Assembly (NCBI RefSeq): GCF_003688495.1
Contig: NZ_REFH01000013.1
Location: forward strand, 1-64,000
Source: Flavobacterium weaverense
GTDB lineage: Bacteria > Bacteroidota > Bacteroidia > Flavobacteriales > Flavobacteriaceae
Length of the DNA stretch: 64,000 nt
Direction: 5' to 3'
Within the stretch, counting starts at the first letter, position 1, and each line of letters opens with the position of its first letter. The translations under genes were made by a program, and so were the position numbers. The notes under the pieces were generated by a model. It was given only the letters and a program-made list of their open reading frames with translations, had not been told where the DNA came from and made no database searches. Shown here piece after piece: positions 25,580 through 34,732 of this stretch.

Positions 25580-25624
25580 TATTTAAAAAGTAAAGCCCTT
25601 ACTAATCATTGCAAGGGCTTTACT
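25580..25624 (-). terminator. Terminator of the PRC-barrel operon
   Basis: Stem AGTAAAGCCCTT / AAGGGCTTTACT, 12 perfect pairs, followed on the minus strand by TTTTTAAATATTTT. Confidence 0.8.
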
Positions 25625-25678
25625 ACTGATGAATTAAAATTTTACTCTAACTCATTATAAAACTAGAATTGTTGAAAT

Positions 25679-26200
25679 TTATTCTTCATTTATTTTACGA
25701 GGGAAAAACTCCTGACGATTATAAAATGAACTATCTGTCTGATTTGCTACATCATTTCCTTTTTCATTTTGCGTATTTGGTAAAACCATTAATTCATAAG
25801 AGCGATTTATTTCAGTTCCTTTTTTGAATCTTTTAGTTTTTGCAAACATAGAATAACTGATTCCATTGCAATGAACTTTTGACAAACTCTCATCAAGCGT
25901 TACAACACCAATTGGAATAATTAAATGGTTTTCACCATCTGCATTTAAAAACTCGTGTATGCCTTCACTTGTAGGTTTGCTATACGTTTCGTGACCTTCT
26001 TCAATGACAGCGCTATCGACTTCGACATCTAAGTAAACAACGCGTTCCGCTTGCTTACTAACTAGTAGACTATCTACTTTTCCAATAAATCTTCCATCTG
26101 AATCTACTACTTGCCAATCACGTACATCAGCATAATTATCAGCTACTTTATAATCAGATAATTCGTGCAAATAATATAAATCTTTATTTTCGTTTTTCAT
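25679..26200 (-). CDS. PRC-barrel domain protein
   Basis: 173 residues. A PRC-barrel core is visible: VRDWQVVDSDGRFIGKVDSL followed by VVYLDVEVDSAVIE. A second similar stretch (HLIIPIGVVTLDESLSKVHC) is typical of the photosynthetic-reaction-centre H-like family found in stress-response proteins. No signal peptide or membrane span. It lies 23 bp downstream of the anchored protein gene at 26224-26802, so the two form an operon. In Bacteroidota such PRC proteins occur among stress or desiccation genes; the specific role is unknown. Confidence 0.8.
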   Translation of the reverse strand: MKNENKDLYYLHELSDYKVADNYADVRDWQVVDSDGRFIGKVDSLLVSKQAERVVYLDVEVDSAVIEEGHETYSKPTSEGIHEFLNADGENHLIIPIGVVTLDESLSKVHCNGISYSMFAKTKRFKKGTEINRSYELMVLPNTQNEKGNDVANQTDSSFYNRQEFFPRKINEE

Positions 26201-26223
26201 AATATTAATTTTTAGTAATTATA

Positions 26224-26802
26224 TTAATTCATTTTCTTTAATAATTCTGCTGACGTTCTAAAAAACGATTTTACAGCATCTTTTTGATCTAATGTTAAAG
26301 TCGCTGGGTCAATAGATTCAGCAGCAGTTTTAACAGCATTTCCTTCAGCAGTTAAATTAGAGAATTTTTCTTTCTGCATATTATGCATTGACGAGCTTAA
26401 GATATCGGCGGCACTTCTAATTTTATTAGCGTGATCTTTAGACATTGGATCTTTGGTAATTTCTTCAGCAATCTGCTTTGCCTTCATAATATTATCTGAA
26501 ACGTCAAAATTTGTTTCACTCGCCTTAGCTTCAACTGCATTTGTAAGTTTCATTAATGCATCATTGGTATATTCGTGATCTAAACCCATATCAGCCTCCG
26601 TATCTTCAATAAACATTAAGTATGCATTAACTGCGCCATTACTTTCTGGTACTTGAGTGTTTTCTCTTGTTGTTTCCGTTTCCATAGGTTCTACTACTTC
26701 TTGATTTCTAAAAAATAGGAACCAAATTGCAGCTATAATACCAAGTGCCAATAATATCCATGGGAAAATCGACTTTTTCTTTTCAATTTTAATTTCTGTC
26801 AT
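26224..26802 (-). CDS. Membrane-anchored hypothetical protein
   Basis: 192 residues. A basic start (KIEKKKSI) and one N-terminal membrane helix (IFPWILLALGIIAAIWFLFF, 13-32) are followed by a Glu/Thr-rich linker and an alanine-rich helical domain (~60-190) of about four amphipathic helices. The bulk is expected outside the cytoplasmic membrane. No enzyme motif. Its partner is the PRC-barrel gene 23 bp downstream. The family was not recognised beyond being a Bacteroidota-type protein. Confidence 0.7.
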   Translation of the reverse strand: MTEIKIEKKKSIFPWILLALGIIAAIWFLFFRNQEVVEPMETETTRENTQVPESNGAVNAYLMFIEDTEADMGLDHEYTNDALMKLTNAVEAKASETNFDVSDNIMKAKQIAEEITKDPMSKDHANKIRSAADILSSSMHNMQKEKFSNLTAEGNAVKTAAESIDPATLTLDQKDAVKSFFRTSAELLKKMN

Positions 26803-27298
26803 AATAAATAATTTAAAGGTTAATTCTTAAGATTTAAATAAATTAGATTAATTGAGTTCGTTTATTAGACGACATTCATTTATTTTTTTACAGTTTATAA
26901 GTAAACCATATCAATAATGTAAATGTAGGAATTGATGTTAAAGTGACGGTTACATCATTTTTGATGATTGTTACAGCATTTTAAGTATGCTTTGAAGTTG
27001 CTACTTTTCTAAAAACTATCACTCCTTGTAAGATGTTTTGATTTAAATGGATTCAAAATAGCATTCGTTTTTCATTTAATTTACGAAGGAAAGGTGAAGT
27101 ATGTGGTTGCGAAGCAATTCCATTCGAATTAAAAATGAAAAGGTTTCTTTGTGGCCAACTCAAAGAACGGTTAAACTAAATAGGATACTTAAGAGGGAAT
27201 AAAAAAATATTTAATTCTGTGCGATTTCTAGTTTGATAAATAAAAGGAATTTAATCAAGTGTTTAGAAATTAAAGGAAAGTTTACTAATCATAAGATA
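26803..27298. other. Intergenic region upstream of the anchored protein
   Basis: About 500 bases. It has an inverted repeat CATCA-TTTT-TGATG near 26955-26970 flanked by GTTAC on each side. A tiny ORF (27101-27202, 33 codons) is preceded by AAGGAAAGG, a rare good Shine-Dalgarno-like match, but has no recognisable product. Confidence 0.4.
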
Positions 27299-27334
27299 AA
27301 AAAAAAGGGATGATTCTAAAATCATCCCTTTTTT
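27299..27334 (-). terminator. Terminator of tmRNA
   Basis: Minus-strand stem AAAGGGATGATT / AATCATCCCTTT with loop TTAG, then a long T run, immediately after the tmRNA 3' end. Confidence 0.9.
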
Positions 27335-27335
27335 G

Positions 27336-27729
27336 TGGAGTCGCCGAGAATCGAACTCGGGTCCAAACAAGCAACTAAAAAGCTTTCTACACGTTTATTT
27401 TCTGATTGAGTTTTCGATAGTGTGCTAGGCCAGAAACAGCCACACGCTACTTATCTTCTTAATTTCGAAATCCACCCGAAGCTTATGGAAATCTAGGTTT
27501 ATTTTTACGGTTCCCCTAAATTGACCGCCACAAACCAAGGCTTTCAAGGAGAATCCAGCTTTCCTATCTGATAGGAACGTGGCTTAATCGTACTATAATT
27601 CGGATTATGCAGCTAAAGCGTAGTTATTTTCGCCGTGTAAAATTGTAAGATCTTGGATTTACGAGCAAGGTCTCAATGCTCGACGTGCTTACTAATCAAT
27701 TCGACTTGCTGTCAAAACCAGTCGACCCC
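27336..27729 (-). ncRNA. ssrA: Transfer-messenger RNA (tmRNA)
   Basis: The 5' end GGGGTCGACTGGTTTTGACA and 3' end with GTTCGATTCTCGGCGACTCCA form the tRNA-like acceptor (7 pairs GGGGTCG / CGACTCC) and T arm. The tag frame at 27605-27634 encodes GENNYALAA and a stop, the Bacteroidota-type proteolysis tag. CCA is not encoded (genomic ACAA). Length 394 nt is normal. It rescues stalled ribosomes with SmpB, whose gene is not in this window. Confidence 0.95.
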
Positions 27730-27823
27730 TTTTTTATTTCAAAACTGAAATGCAAATTTTGAGTGTGCAAATATAAGCTTTTAAACTGTAATTAATAATT
27801 AGTATTTCAAAAACCATTCCTTT

Positions 27824-29023
27824 TTATTCGTCTTTTAATTTGAACGGATAATCGCCAAACAATGGTGCTAATTTTCTAATATCATAGGTTTTTCTTGTAA
27901 ATTTATTCGAAAGAGCGATAATAGTTACACCTTCTTTTGGCAACGTTATATAAGATGACGTATTTCCATGCCACCATCCGTTATGGAAGTAGAAATTTTG
28001 TCCTGTTTCCCAGTTTACCATTCGAATACCAAGTCCGTAATTTTTGGTTCCTTTTCGTTCATTACTATAGGGAGTGTACACCATCGCATTCAACTCCGGT
28101 GTTAAAAAATTAGGGCTGTTTCTAGCTCTATCAAATTTCAACAAATCTCTAGGCGTAGAATAGATGTTCTTATCTCCATAAACCGCATCTAAATAATCTG
28201 TGCCTATTTCCACTTTATTCGCTTTATAGGAGGTAACAGCGGTGTCTTTATCTCTTTTATAATTGAATACGTACGTGTTTTTCATTCCTAAAGGCTCAAA
28301 AATAATTTGCTTCATTGCTGTTTCGTATGGCAGCTTTGTAATTTTTTCAATGACTAAAGCGAGCATAGCATAATTAGTGTTACAATAGCTGAAGCGAGTA
28401 TCCGTTTTGAACTCAAGCCCGATATTCTTTGTAGCCATGATATTCAAAATATCCTGATTGGTTAAAATATCACGTCGATTCCACACAGTTTTATCACGGT
28501 CTGTAAAATAGGCGTAGTTACGCATTCCACTTCTATGATTCAATAACGTTTTTATAGTCACTTCCGGATAAGGAAAATCTTTTAAAATGGTATTGACTTT
28601 CTGATCTAATTCTATTTTTTTAGCGTTAATTAATTTTAGAATCGCTGTAGCTGTAATCACTTTACCTACTGAAGCAACATGTATTGGAGTTGACTTGGTA
28701 ATTAAAGTTTTAGCTCTAAAATTAGAGTATCCTTCATATTTCTCATAGATAATTTGGCCGTCTTTTGCGACTAAAAAACCTCCATTTGCGCTATTATTAG
28801 GCCAATTTTTTTTGTAAAAAGAATCAATTTCCTGTTTTTTTGCTTCAATGTAATCTGCCGTTAGTTTATTCTGTGATTTTCCTAAAGGCTTCATTTTAGG
28901 CATTGTACTCTTTGGAAGTTCGCTATCACTCAATTCAACTTTCTTTTTGTCTTGTGCGCAAGAACTAAAAACTAAAAAGAGGAGCGATATATGTAGTATA
29001 TTTGTTTTTTTTATGAAATTCAT
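27824..29023 (-). CDS. Serine hydrolase, beta-lactamase (class C)/penicillin-binding-like lipoprotein
   Basis: 399 residues from the chosen ATG at 29023, which begins a lipoprotein signal MNFIKKTN...LVFSSC; a frame extension to 29134 adds 37 residues without signal-like character. Active-site motifs: SVGK (nucleophile Ser and Lys), YCN (Tyr-x-Asn) and HNG (third box). These hydrolyse or transfer amides or esters such as D-Ala-D-Ala peptides, but substrates vary. Probably outer-membrane or periplasm anchored. It is monocistronic. Confidence 0.85.
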   Translation of the reverse strand: MNFIKKTNILHISLLFLVFSSCAQDKKKVELSDSELPKSTMPKMKPLGKSQNKLTADYIEAKKQEIDSFYKKNWPNNSANGGFLVAKDGQIIYEKYEGYSNFRAKTLITKSTPIHVASVGKVITATAILKLINAKKIELDQKVNTILKDFPYPEVTIKTLLNHRSGMRNYAYFTDRDKTVWNRRDILTNQDILNIMATKNIGLEFKTDTRFSYCNTNYAMLALVIEKITKLPYETAMKQIIFEPLGMKNTYVFNYKRDKDTAVTSYKANKVEIGTDYLDAVYGDKNIYSTPRDLLKFDRARNSPNFLTPELNAMVYTPYSNERKGTKNYGLGIRMVNWETGQNFYFHNGWWHGNTSSYITLPKEGVTIIALSNKFTRKTYDIRKLAPLFGDYPFKLKDE

Positions 29024-29209
29024 TTTTGTAGTGCTAGAAAAGCAAATATATAGAATCAATGCCTTTTGATTCGTTGTTTTTTTAAACCTTAACACTATTT
29101 TATCAGTAGATTTGTTACGGTTTTTCTGTATCATTTTGTCAGTCAGCGGGTAATAGATTGCAATCCATCAATTTTATTTAGAAAATAAATAGTATTTAGT
29201 ATATAATGT

Positions 29210-29217
29210 TATATTTG
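29210..29217 (+). promoter_or_regulatory. Promoter -7 element of the saccharopine-dehydrogenase-like gene
   Basis: TATATTTG, a perfect TAnnTTTG match, 54 bp before the ATG. Confidence 0.45.
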
Positions 29218-29271
29218 TAACAAACGAATACTATAAAGTTATATTACATTAATTTTAAAGCCCTTGATACC

Positions 29272-30474
29272 ATGAAATTTGGAATTATTAAAGAAAGAAA
29301 AAATCCACCTGATAGAAGAGTTATATTTTCTCCAAACGAATTAACACTTTTAAAGCAGAAATACCAACAAGTTAGTGTGAAAGTAGAAACTTCAGATATT
29401 AGAATATTTGAAGATGCTCAATATATAAATTTAGGTATTGACGTGGTTGATGATGTTAGTGATTGCGATATTTTATTTGGTGTAAAAGAGGTTCCAATAG
29501 AAAATTTAATTGCTAATAAATCCTATTTCTTCTTTTCACATACAATAAAAAAACAGCCGTATAATAGAAATTTATTAAAAGCTGTTTTAGAGAAAAACAT
29601 TGATTTATATGACTATGAAACAATCGTTGACGCTGAGAACCGCAGACTAATAGGTTTCGGGAGATATGCAGGAATTGTGGGAGCTTATAACGGTATTCGC
29701 GCATTCGGAATCAAATTTGAATTGTTTAAATTGCCAAAAGCGGAGACATTAGCGGGTAAAGAAGCTTTAATAAGTCATTTAAAGCGAATTGTGCTACCAC
29801 CTTTAAAATTTGTAATTACAGGTACTGGAAAAGTTGGTAACGGAGCTAAGGAAGTTTTAGATGCCATTAAAATTAAAGAAGTTTCTGTAGAAAATTATTT
29901 AACTAAGAATTACACGCAAGCTGTATATACTCAAATTGACGTATTAGAATATAATAAGCGCAAAGATGGTCAGGTTTTAGACTTCACTGATTTTTATCAA
30001 AACCCAAAAGAATATGATTCTGACTTTGAGAAGTTTACTAAAGTAACTGATATTTATATTACCGGCCATTTTTATGGTAATGATGCTCCAGTTATACTTA
30101 CAAGAGAAATGCTTAAAGCTAATGACTGTAAAATAAAAGTCGTTGCTGACGTCTCCTGTGATGTAAATGGTCCCATTGCATGTACGTTGAGGTCTTCGAC
30201 TATTGCAGAACCTTTATATGGATATTTGCCGGAAGAGAATATAGAAGTAGACGTTTTTCATCCTGCAGCAATTGTTGTTATGGCAGTAGATAATTTGCCT
30301 TGTGAATTGCCTAAAGATGCTAGTGAAGGATTTGGGGAAATGTTTTTAGAGCATGTAATCCCCGCCTTTTTTAACGATGATAAAGATGGAATTCTTAATA
30401 GAGCCAAAATTACTGAAAAAGGAAAATTGACTGAAAGATTTAGCTATTTACAAGATTATGTAGATGGTAAATAA
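29272..30474 (+). CDS. Saccharopine dehydrogenase-like NAD(P)-dependent oxidoreductase
   Basis: 400 residues of the AlaDH/PNT N-terminal fold. The start FGIIKERKNPPDRRVIFSP, FGVKEVP (Lys72) and FFSHTIKKQ (His90) match the catalytic Lys/His pair of lysine-forming saccharopine dehydrogenase; a Rossmann loop GTGKVG lies at 184-189. Family members interconvert saccharopine with lysine and 2-oxoglutarate, but bacterial homologues are often of unknown substrate. It is monocistronic with its own promoter and terminator. Confidence 0.75.
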   Translation: MKFGIIKERKNPPDRRVIFSPNELTLLKQKYQQVSVKVETSDIRIFEDAQYINLGIDVVDDVSDCDILFGVKEVPIENLIANKSYFFFSHTIKKQPYNRNLLKAVLEKNIDLYDYETIVDAENRRLIGFGRYAGIVGAYNGIRAFGIKFELFKLPKAETLAGKEALISHLKRIVLPPLKFVITGTGKVGNGAKEVLDAIKIKEVSVENYLTKNYTQAVYTQIDVLEYNKRKDGQVLDFTDFYQNPKEYDSDFEKFTKVTDIYITGHFYGNDAPVILTREMLKANDCKIKVVADVSCDVNGPIACTLRSSTIAEPLYGYLPEENIEVDVFHPAAIVVMAVDNLPCELPKDASEGFGEMFLEHVIPAFFNDDKDGILNRAKITEKGKLTERFSYLQDYVDGK

Positions 30475-30498
30475 ATTACTTTAATAAAATAAAAACTA

Positions 30499-30532
30499 AG
30501 CCTGCACTTTATAATTGCAGGTTTTTTTTATG
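30499..30532 (+). terminator. Terminator of the saccharopine-dehydrogenase-like gene
   Basis: Stem CCTGCA / TGCAGG with loop CTTTATAAT and a T8 tail, 25 bp after the stop. Confidence 0.8.
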
Positions 30533-30727
30533 CCGATTCTAGAAGGTTTCAAGCGTCAAAAACAATAATTTAATTGTCTTTTATTAAGACTTGACTAACT
30601 TGACTTTGAAAGGAATTGACTTGCAGAATTCAACTAGCTTTTTTATAAATGCAAAAGATCTCATTTGTATACACAAACATTACAAATCTCTTAACACCAC
30701 TTAATTTCAAGGCTGATTCTAAAAGCG

Positions 30728-30735
30728 TAATTTTG
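30728..30735 (+). promoter_or_regulatory. Promoter -7 element of the LLM flavoprotein gene
   Basis: TAATTTTG matches TAnnTTTG exactly. It lies only 13 bp before ATG 30749 and 19 bp before ATG 30755, so the leader would be very short. Confidence 0.45.
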
Positions 30736-30748
30736 TACCAAATAAGAA

Positions 30749-31753
30749 ATGATAATGAAAAAGAATATTCCCATATCGATTTTAGAGTTAGCAATAATTA
30801 CCCAAGATAGTGACGCCAAGCAAACATTTGAAAAAACCAAAGCGCTTGCACAATTAGCAGACAACTTAGGTTATAAAAGATTTTGGTTAGCTGAACACCA
30901 TAATATGGCTCATGTGGCCAGTACTGCGACCGTTGTTCTTATTGGTTACATTGCCAGTCAGACTAAAACTATTCGCGTTGGTTCTGGTGGTATTATGTTA
31001 CCTAATCACGCGCCACTAATTGTAGCGGAACAATTTGGGACACTTGAGATTTTATATCCTAATCGTATTGACTTAGGCTTAGGACGAGCACCTGGGACTG
31101 ACGGATTGACGGCACAAGCAATTAGAAAAGATTTTTACGAGCAATCGCAACGTTTTCCGCAAAACGTAGCTTCATTACAAGATTTTTTCTCCGCAGATAA
31201 TGCTGCTGCAAATGTGAGAGCGTTTCCTGCTGAAGGGACGAATGTCCCTATTTGGATTTTAGGTTCGAGTATGGATAGTGCGGCTTTGGCTGCAGCCAAT
31301 GGATTACCGTATGCTTTTGCTGGTCATTTTGCACCGAAACAAATGTACCAAGCTTTCCAATTTTATCGCGAAAATTTTGAACCTTCAAAGTATTTAGATA
31401 AACCGAAAACAATGGCCTGTGTAAATGCTGTCGTAGCAGATACTGATGAGGAAGCAGAAATCCTTTCCACTAGTTTGACAATGATGTTTCTAAATTTAAT
31501 TCGCAATGACAGGAAACCTTTGCAACCGGCTGTTAATTCTTTGGATGGAATTATGTCAGAAGAAGAACATTTTCATGTAAAGCAAATGACTGCTTGTTCG
31601 TTTATCGGTAGTAAAAGCAAGGTAGAAGCAGAGCTTAGACAATTTATAGATTATACTAAAGTGAACGAATTGATGATGACGAGCCCAATTTATGACCACG
31701 ATTTGAAGTTGAAAAGTGTTCAGCTAATGAAAGAGGTCATTGATTCATTATAA
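30749..31753 (+). CDS. LLM-class flavin-dependent oxidoreductase (luciferase-like)
   Basis: 334 residues (332 if the third-codon ATG at 30755 is used, more likely given the short leader). Bacterial luciferase-like TIM barrel: WLAEHHNMAHVAST, RVGSGGIMLPNHAPL, RIDLGLGRAPGTDG, all typical of the single-component MsnO8-like group. Uses reduced flavin and O2 to oxidise an unidentified substrate. Monocistronic. Confidence 0.85.
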   Translation: MIMKKNIPISILELAIITQDSDAKQTFEKTKALAQLADNLGYKRFWLAEHHNMAHVASTATVVLIGYIASQTKTIRVGSGGIMLPNHAPLIVAEQFGTLEILYPNRIDLGLGRAPGTDGLTAQAIRKDFYEQSQRFPQNVASLQDFFSADNAAANVRAFPAEGTNVPIWILGSSMDSAALAAANGLPYAFAGHFAPKQMYQAFQFYRENFEPSKYLDKPKTMACVNAVVADTDEEAEILSTSLTMMFLNLIRNDRKPLQPAVNSLDGIMSEEEHFHVKQMTACSFIGSKSKVEAELRQFIDYTKVNELMMTSPIYDHDLKLKSVQLMKEVIDSL

Positions 31754-31891
31754 TTAGTAAACGGAATAAAATATTTGCATGTTATCACTTGCCTTCTAAA
31801 CAGAATCGCATTCTAATTATATTTTTTTGATCGAATCAGTAATCTAAGGTTTGATTTTTATCGTAATTTTGAATTTTAAACATAATTATTT

Positions 31892-33181
31892 TTGAGAACC
31901 TCAATACATAAATCGATCGGTAATTCAAAACTGTTTAAGAAACAGTTATTGACTTGGTCACAGCAATTTCGCGAAATCATTTATTTAGATAGCAATGATT
32001 ATCCTCAAGAATATTCAAGCTACGACTGCATAATTGCACTTGATGCTTTTACCTCGATTAAAACAGATTTTAACAACGCTTTTGATGATTTAAAACAGTA
32101 CCAACAAATTACCAAAGATTGGCTTTTTGGTTATCTGTCGTATGATTTAAAAAACAATACTGAAGTTTTAGTTTCTAAAAATTATGACGGATTAGATTTT
32201 CCCGATTTATTTTTCTTCCAACCTAAGAAACTCTTTTTTTTAAAGGGTAATGATGTCGAAATTCAATATCTTAATTTTTGTGACGATGAGGTCGAGGAGG
32301 ATTTTGAAGAAATATGTTCGGGTGATGATTTCCAAGATGTATCAGATGAAAAACTTCTTATTCAGCAACGAATTGCCAAAGAAGATTATCTTACCAAGGT
32401 TTCAAAAGTTTTAGAACACATTCATCGAGGAGATATTTATGAAGCTAACTTCTGTATGGAGTTTTTTGCTGAAAATGCATGTATTAATCCTACCGAAAAG
32501 TTCTTAAAGCTTAACGAAATATCAAAACCGCCATTTGCTGTTTTTTTTAAGAACAATAAACATTTTTTACTTTCTGCCACGCCAGAGCGTTATTTAAGAA
32601 AAGAAGGAGAAAGTATAATTTCGCAGCCCATAAAGGGAACATCAAAACGGTACTCAGATTCGATCGAAGATGAAAAATCTAAAAATGACTTAATTTCAGA
32701 TCCTAAAGAACGTTCTGAAAATATCATGATTACTGATCTTGTACGTAACGATTTATCAAAAACAGCACAAAAAGGAAGCGTAAAGGTTACAGAGTTGTGT
32801 GGTATTTATTCCTTTTTGCAAGTACACCAAATGATTACTACTATAACTTCTAAGTTGGATGCGCAGTACGCTGCAGTTGATGTGATCAAAACTACTTTTC
32901 CGATGGGAAGTATGACTGGTGCTCCGAAGATTGAGGCTATGAAAATTATTGAAGAGCTCGAAGAAACTAAACGTGGATTGTATAGCGGTGCTGTAGGTTA
33001 TTTTACACCAAATGGTGATTTCGATTTTAACGTAGTTATTCGTAGTATTTTATATAACCAAGAAAAAAAATATGTTTCGTTTTCTGTAGGAAGTGCGATT
33101 ACATCGCAATCTGTTCCAGAAAAAGAGTATGAAGAATGTTTGCTTAAAGCAAAAGCAATGCGAGAAGTGTTAGTAGGTTAA
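31892..33181 (+). CDS. pabB: Aminodeoxychorismate synthase component I (PabB-like)
   Basis: 429 residues. The chorismate-binding motifs are present: QPIKGTSKR, ITDLVRNDLSK and FPMGSMTGAPK. The Lys in PIKGT is typical of PabB, as against PIAGT in anthranilate synthase TrpE. It makes aminodeoxychorismate for folate. The start is TTG at 31892; a TAA nine bases upstream excludes an earlier start. It ends 240 bp before tilS. Confidence 0.85.
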   Translation: MRTSIHKSIGNSKLFKKQLLTWSQQFREIIYLDSNDYPQEYSSYDCIIALDAFTSIKTDFNNAFDDLKQYQQITKDWLFGYLSYDLKNNTEVLVSKNYDGLDFPDLFFFQPKKLFFLKGNDVEIQYLNFCDDEVEEDFEEICSGDDFQDVSDEKLLIQQRIAKEDYLTKVSKVLEHIHRGDIYEANFCMEFFAENACINPTEKFLKLNEISKPPFAVFFKNNKHFLLSATPERYLRKEGESIISQPIKGTSKRYSDSIEDEKSKNDLISDPKERSENIMITDLVRNDLSKTAQKGSVKVTELCGIYSFLQVHQMITTITSKLDAQYAAVDVIKTTFPMGSMTGAPKIEAMKIIEELEETKRGLYSGAVGYFTPNGDFDFNVVIRSILYNQEKKYVSFSVGSAITSQSVPEKEYEECLLKAKAMREVLVG

Positions 33182-33421
33182 ATAAAACACCTTGAAAAGT
33201 AGACACGAATTAACACAAACCATGGTGCGTGATTATTCCACAAATCTCTGTAAAAATAGAAATACATAGTGTGATTTTTTTAGAATTGCTGAAATCAAAG
33301 TGCATTTTTTTCAAAAATAAAAATTCAACTAAACTTAATCTCCTTAATTGTGTACAAGAGATTAGTTGTTGAGATTACATTCACAATTCATCATTTTAAA
33401 TAAAATCAATTAAATTTGAAA

Positions 33422-34732
33422 ATGTTACAAAAATTCCAAAATCATTTGAGTCATAATTTTCAGTTTTTAACTGGTAAAAAACTATTGCTTGCCACAAGTG
33501 GCGGTATTGACAGTATGGTTATGCTTTCCTTATTTCAGCAATTAGACTACAAAATAGCAATTGCCCATTGCAATTTTCAATTGCGTGGAGTGGATAGTTT
33601 TAGTGATCAAAATTTTGTTAAAGATTACGCTACTGAAAATGAAATACCAGTTTTTATAACTCAATTTGATACAACTGCTTTTGCAGAGGATTACAAAGTT
33701 TCTACGCAAGTTGCAGCACGCGAATTGCGTTACAATTGGTTTTACGAATTAGCAGAAACAGAAGATTACGATTATATTTTGACAGCGCATCATGCTGATG
33801 ATAATTTGGAGACTTTTTTGATAAATTTATCACGTGGAACGGGCTTAGATGGATTAACGGGGATACCCGAACAAAATGAGAAAGTAGTTCGTCCACTTTT
33901 GGCGTTCAGCCAGAAAGAATTGGCAGATTATGCTGAATTGCACAATGTTCAATGGCGTGAGGATAGCAGCAATGCTTCAGATAAATACCTTCGGAATAAA
34001 ATTAGGCATCATCTTGTTCCTATGTTAAAAGAACTAAATCCTAATTTTCTGTCTTCGTTTACCACAACACAAACCTATTTACAAGATGCAAAAGATATGG
34101 TTGAAGATGCGACAATAATGGTTTATCAACAGGTAGCGAGTCAAGAAGAAGATAAAATAACTTTTGATTTAAAAAAGCTTTTAAAACTTCCAAATTACAA
34201 GTCTTATTTATATCAATGGTTGAATGAATTTGGATTTTCAGCTTGGGAAGATATCTATGACTTGGTTAACAGTCAGTCAGGGAAATTTGTATACGCACCA
34301 GAATATAGATTGTTAAAAGATCGTGAAACTTTAATCTTAAGTCCTTTCTATTACGTAAATGAAAAAGAAGAGTTTTTAATCACCGCAGACCAGAAAGTAG
34401 TTAATGTTCCCTTAAATATGACTTTTTCGTCAGCAGCTGAGATGACTATCGTTTCAAATAAAACTATATTTGTAGATTCTGATAAATTGGATTATCCACT
34501 TGTTTTACGACGGTGGAATGAAGGTGATCAATTTCAACCTTTTGGAATGGATGGTAAGTCAAAAAAGTTAAGTAAGTTTTTCAAAGACGAAAAATTATCC
34601 TTGCTCGAAAAAGAAAAAATTTGGCTTTTATGTTCAAATGACAACATTGTTTGGGTAATTGGTTTACGTCAGGATGAACGGTTTAAAATTAAAAATACAA
34701 CTAAGAATATAATTAAAATAGAATTGGACTAA
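33422..34732 (+). CDS. tilS: tRNA(Ile)-lysidine synthase
   Basis: 436 residues from ATG 33422 (a TTG two codons earlier is possible). PP-loop SGGIDSM near the N-terminus, the HCNFQLRG and DSFSDQNFV regions, TAHHADDNLETFLINL, and the C-terminal domain RRWNEGDQFQPFGMDGKSKKLSKFF split by TilS. Modifies C34 of the CAU-anticodon tRNA-Ile to lysidine. It overlaps the dsbD gene by one base (TAATG), so the two are coupled. Confidence 0.93.
   Translation: MLQKFQNHLSHNFQFLTGKKLLLATSGGIDSMVMLSLFQQLDYKIAIAHCNFQLRGVDSFSDQNFVKDYATENEIPVFITQFDTTAFAEDYKVSTQVAARELRYNWFYELAETEDYDYILTAHHADDNLETFLINLSRGTGLDGLTGIPEQNEKVVRPLLAFSQKELADYAELHNVQWREDSSNASDKYLRNKIRHHLVPMLKELNPNFLSSFTTTQTYLQDAKDMVEDATIMVYQQVASQEEDKITFDLKKLLKLPNYKSYLYQWLNEFGFSAWEDIYDLVNSQSGKFVYAPEYRLLKDRETLILSPFYYVNEKEEFLITADQKVVNVPLNMTFSSAAEMTIVSNKTIFVDSDKLDYPLVLRRWNEGDQFQPFGMDGKSKKLSKFFKDEKLSLLEKEKIWLLCSNDNIVWVIGLRQDERFKIKNTTKNIIKIELD

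Larger units (their letters stand above)
25298..25678. other. Intergenic region between convergent genes with two terminators
   Basis: It holds a plus-strand terminator (25370-25414) and a minus-strand terminator (25580-25624). Between them nothing else was recognised. Confidence 0.6.

Noticed and set aside
27101..27202. 33-codon plus-strand ORF with a Shine-Dalgarno-like AAGGAAAGG
   Set aside because: Too short and without recognisable features; Bacteroidota rarely rely on such sites, so the match may be chance.
29024..29134. 37-residue N-terminal extension of the serine hydrolase
   Set aside because: The internal ATG at 29023 begins a proper lipoprotein signal; the extension would bury it.
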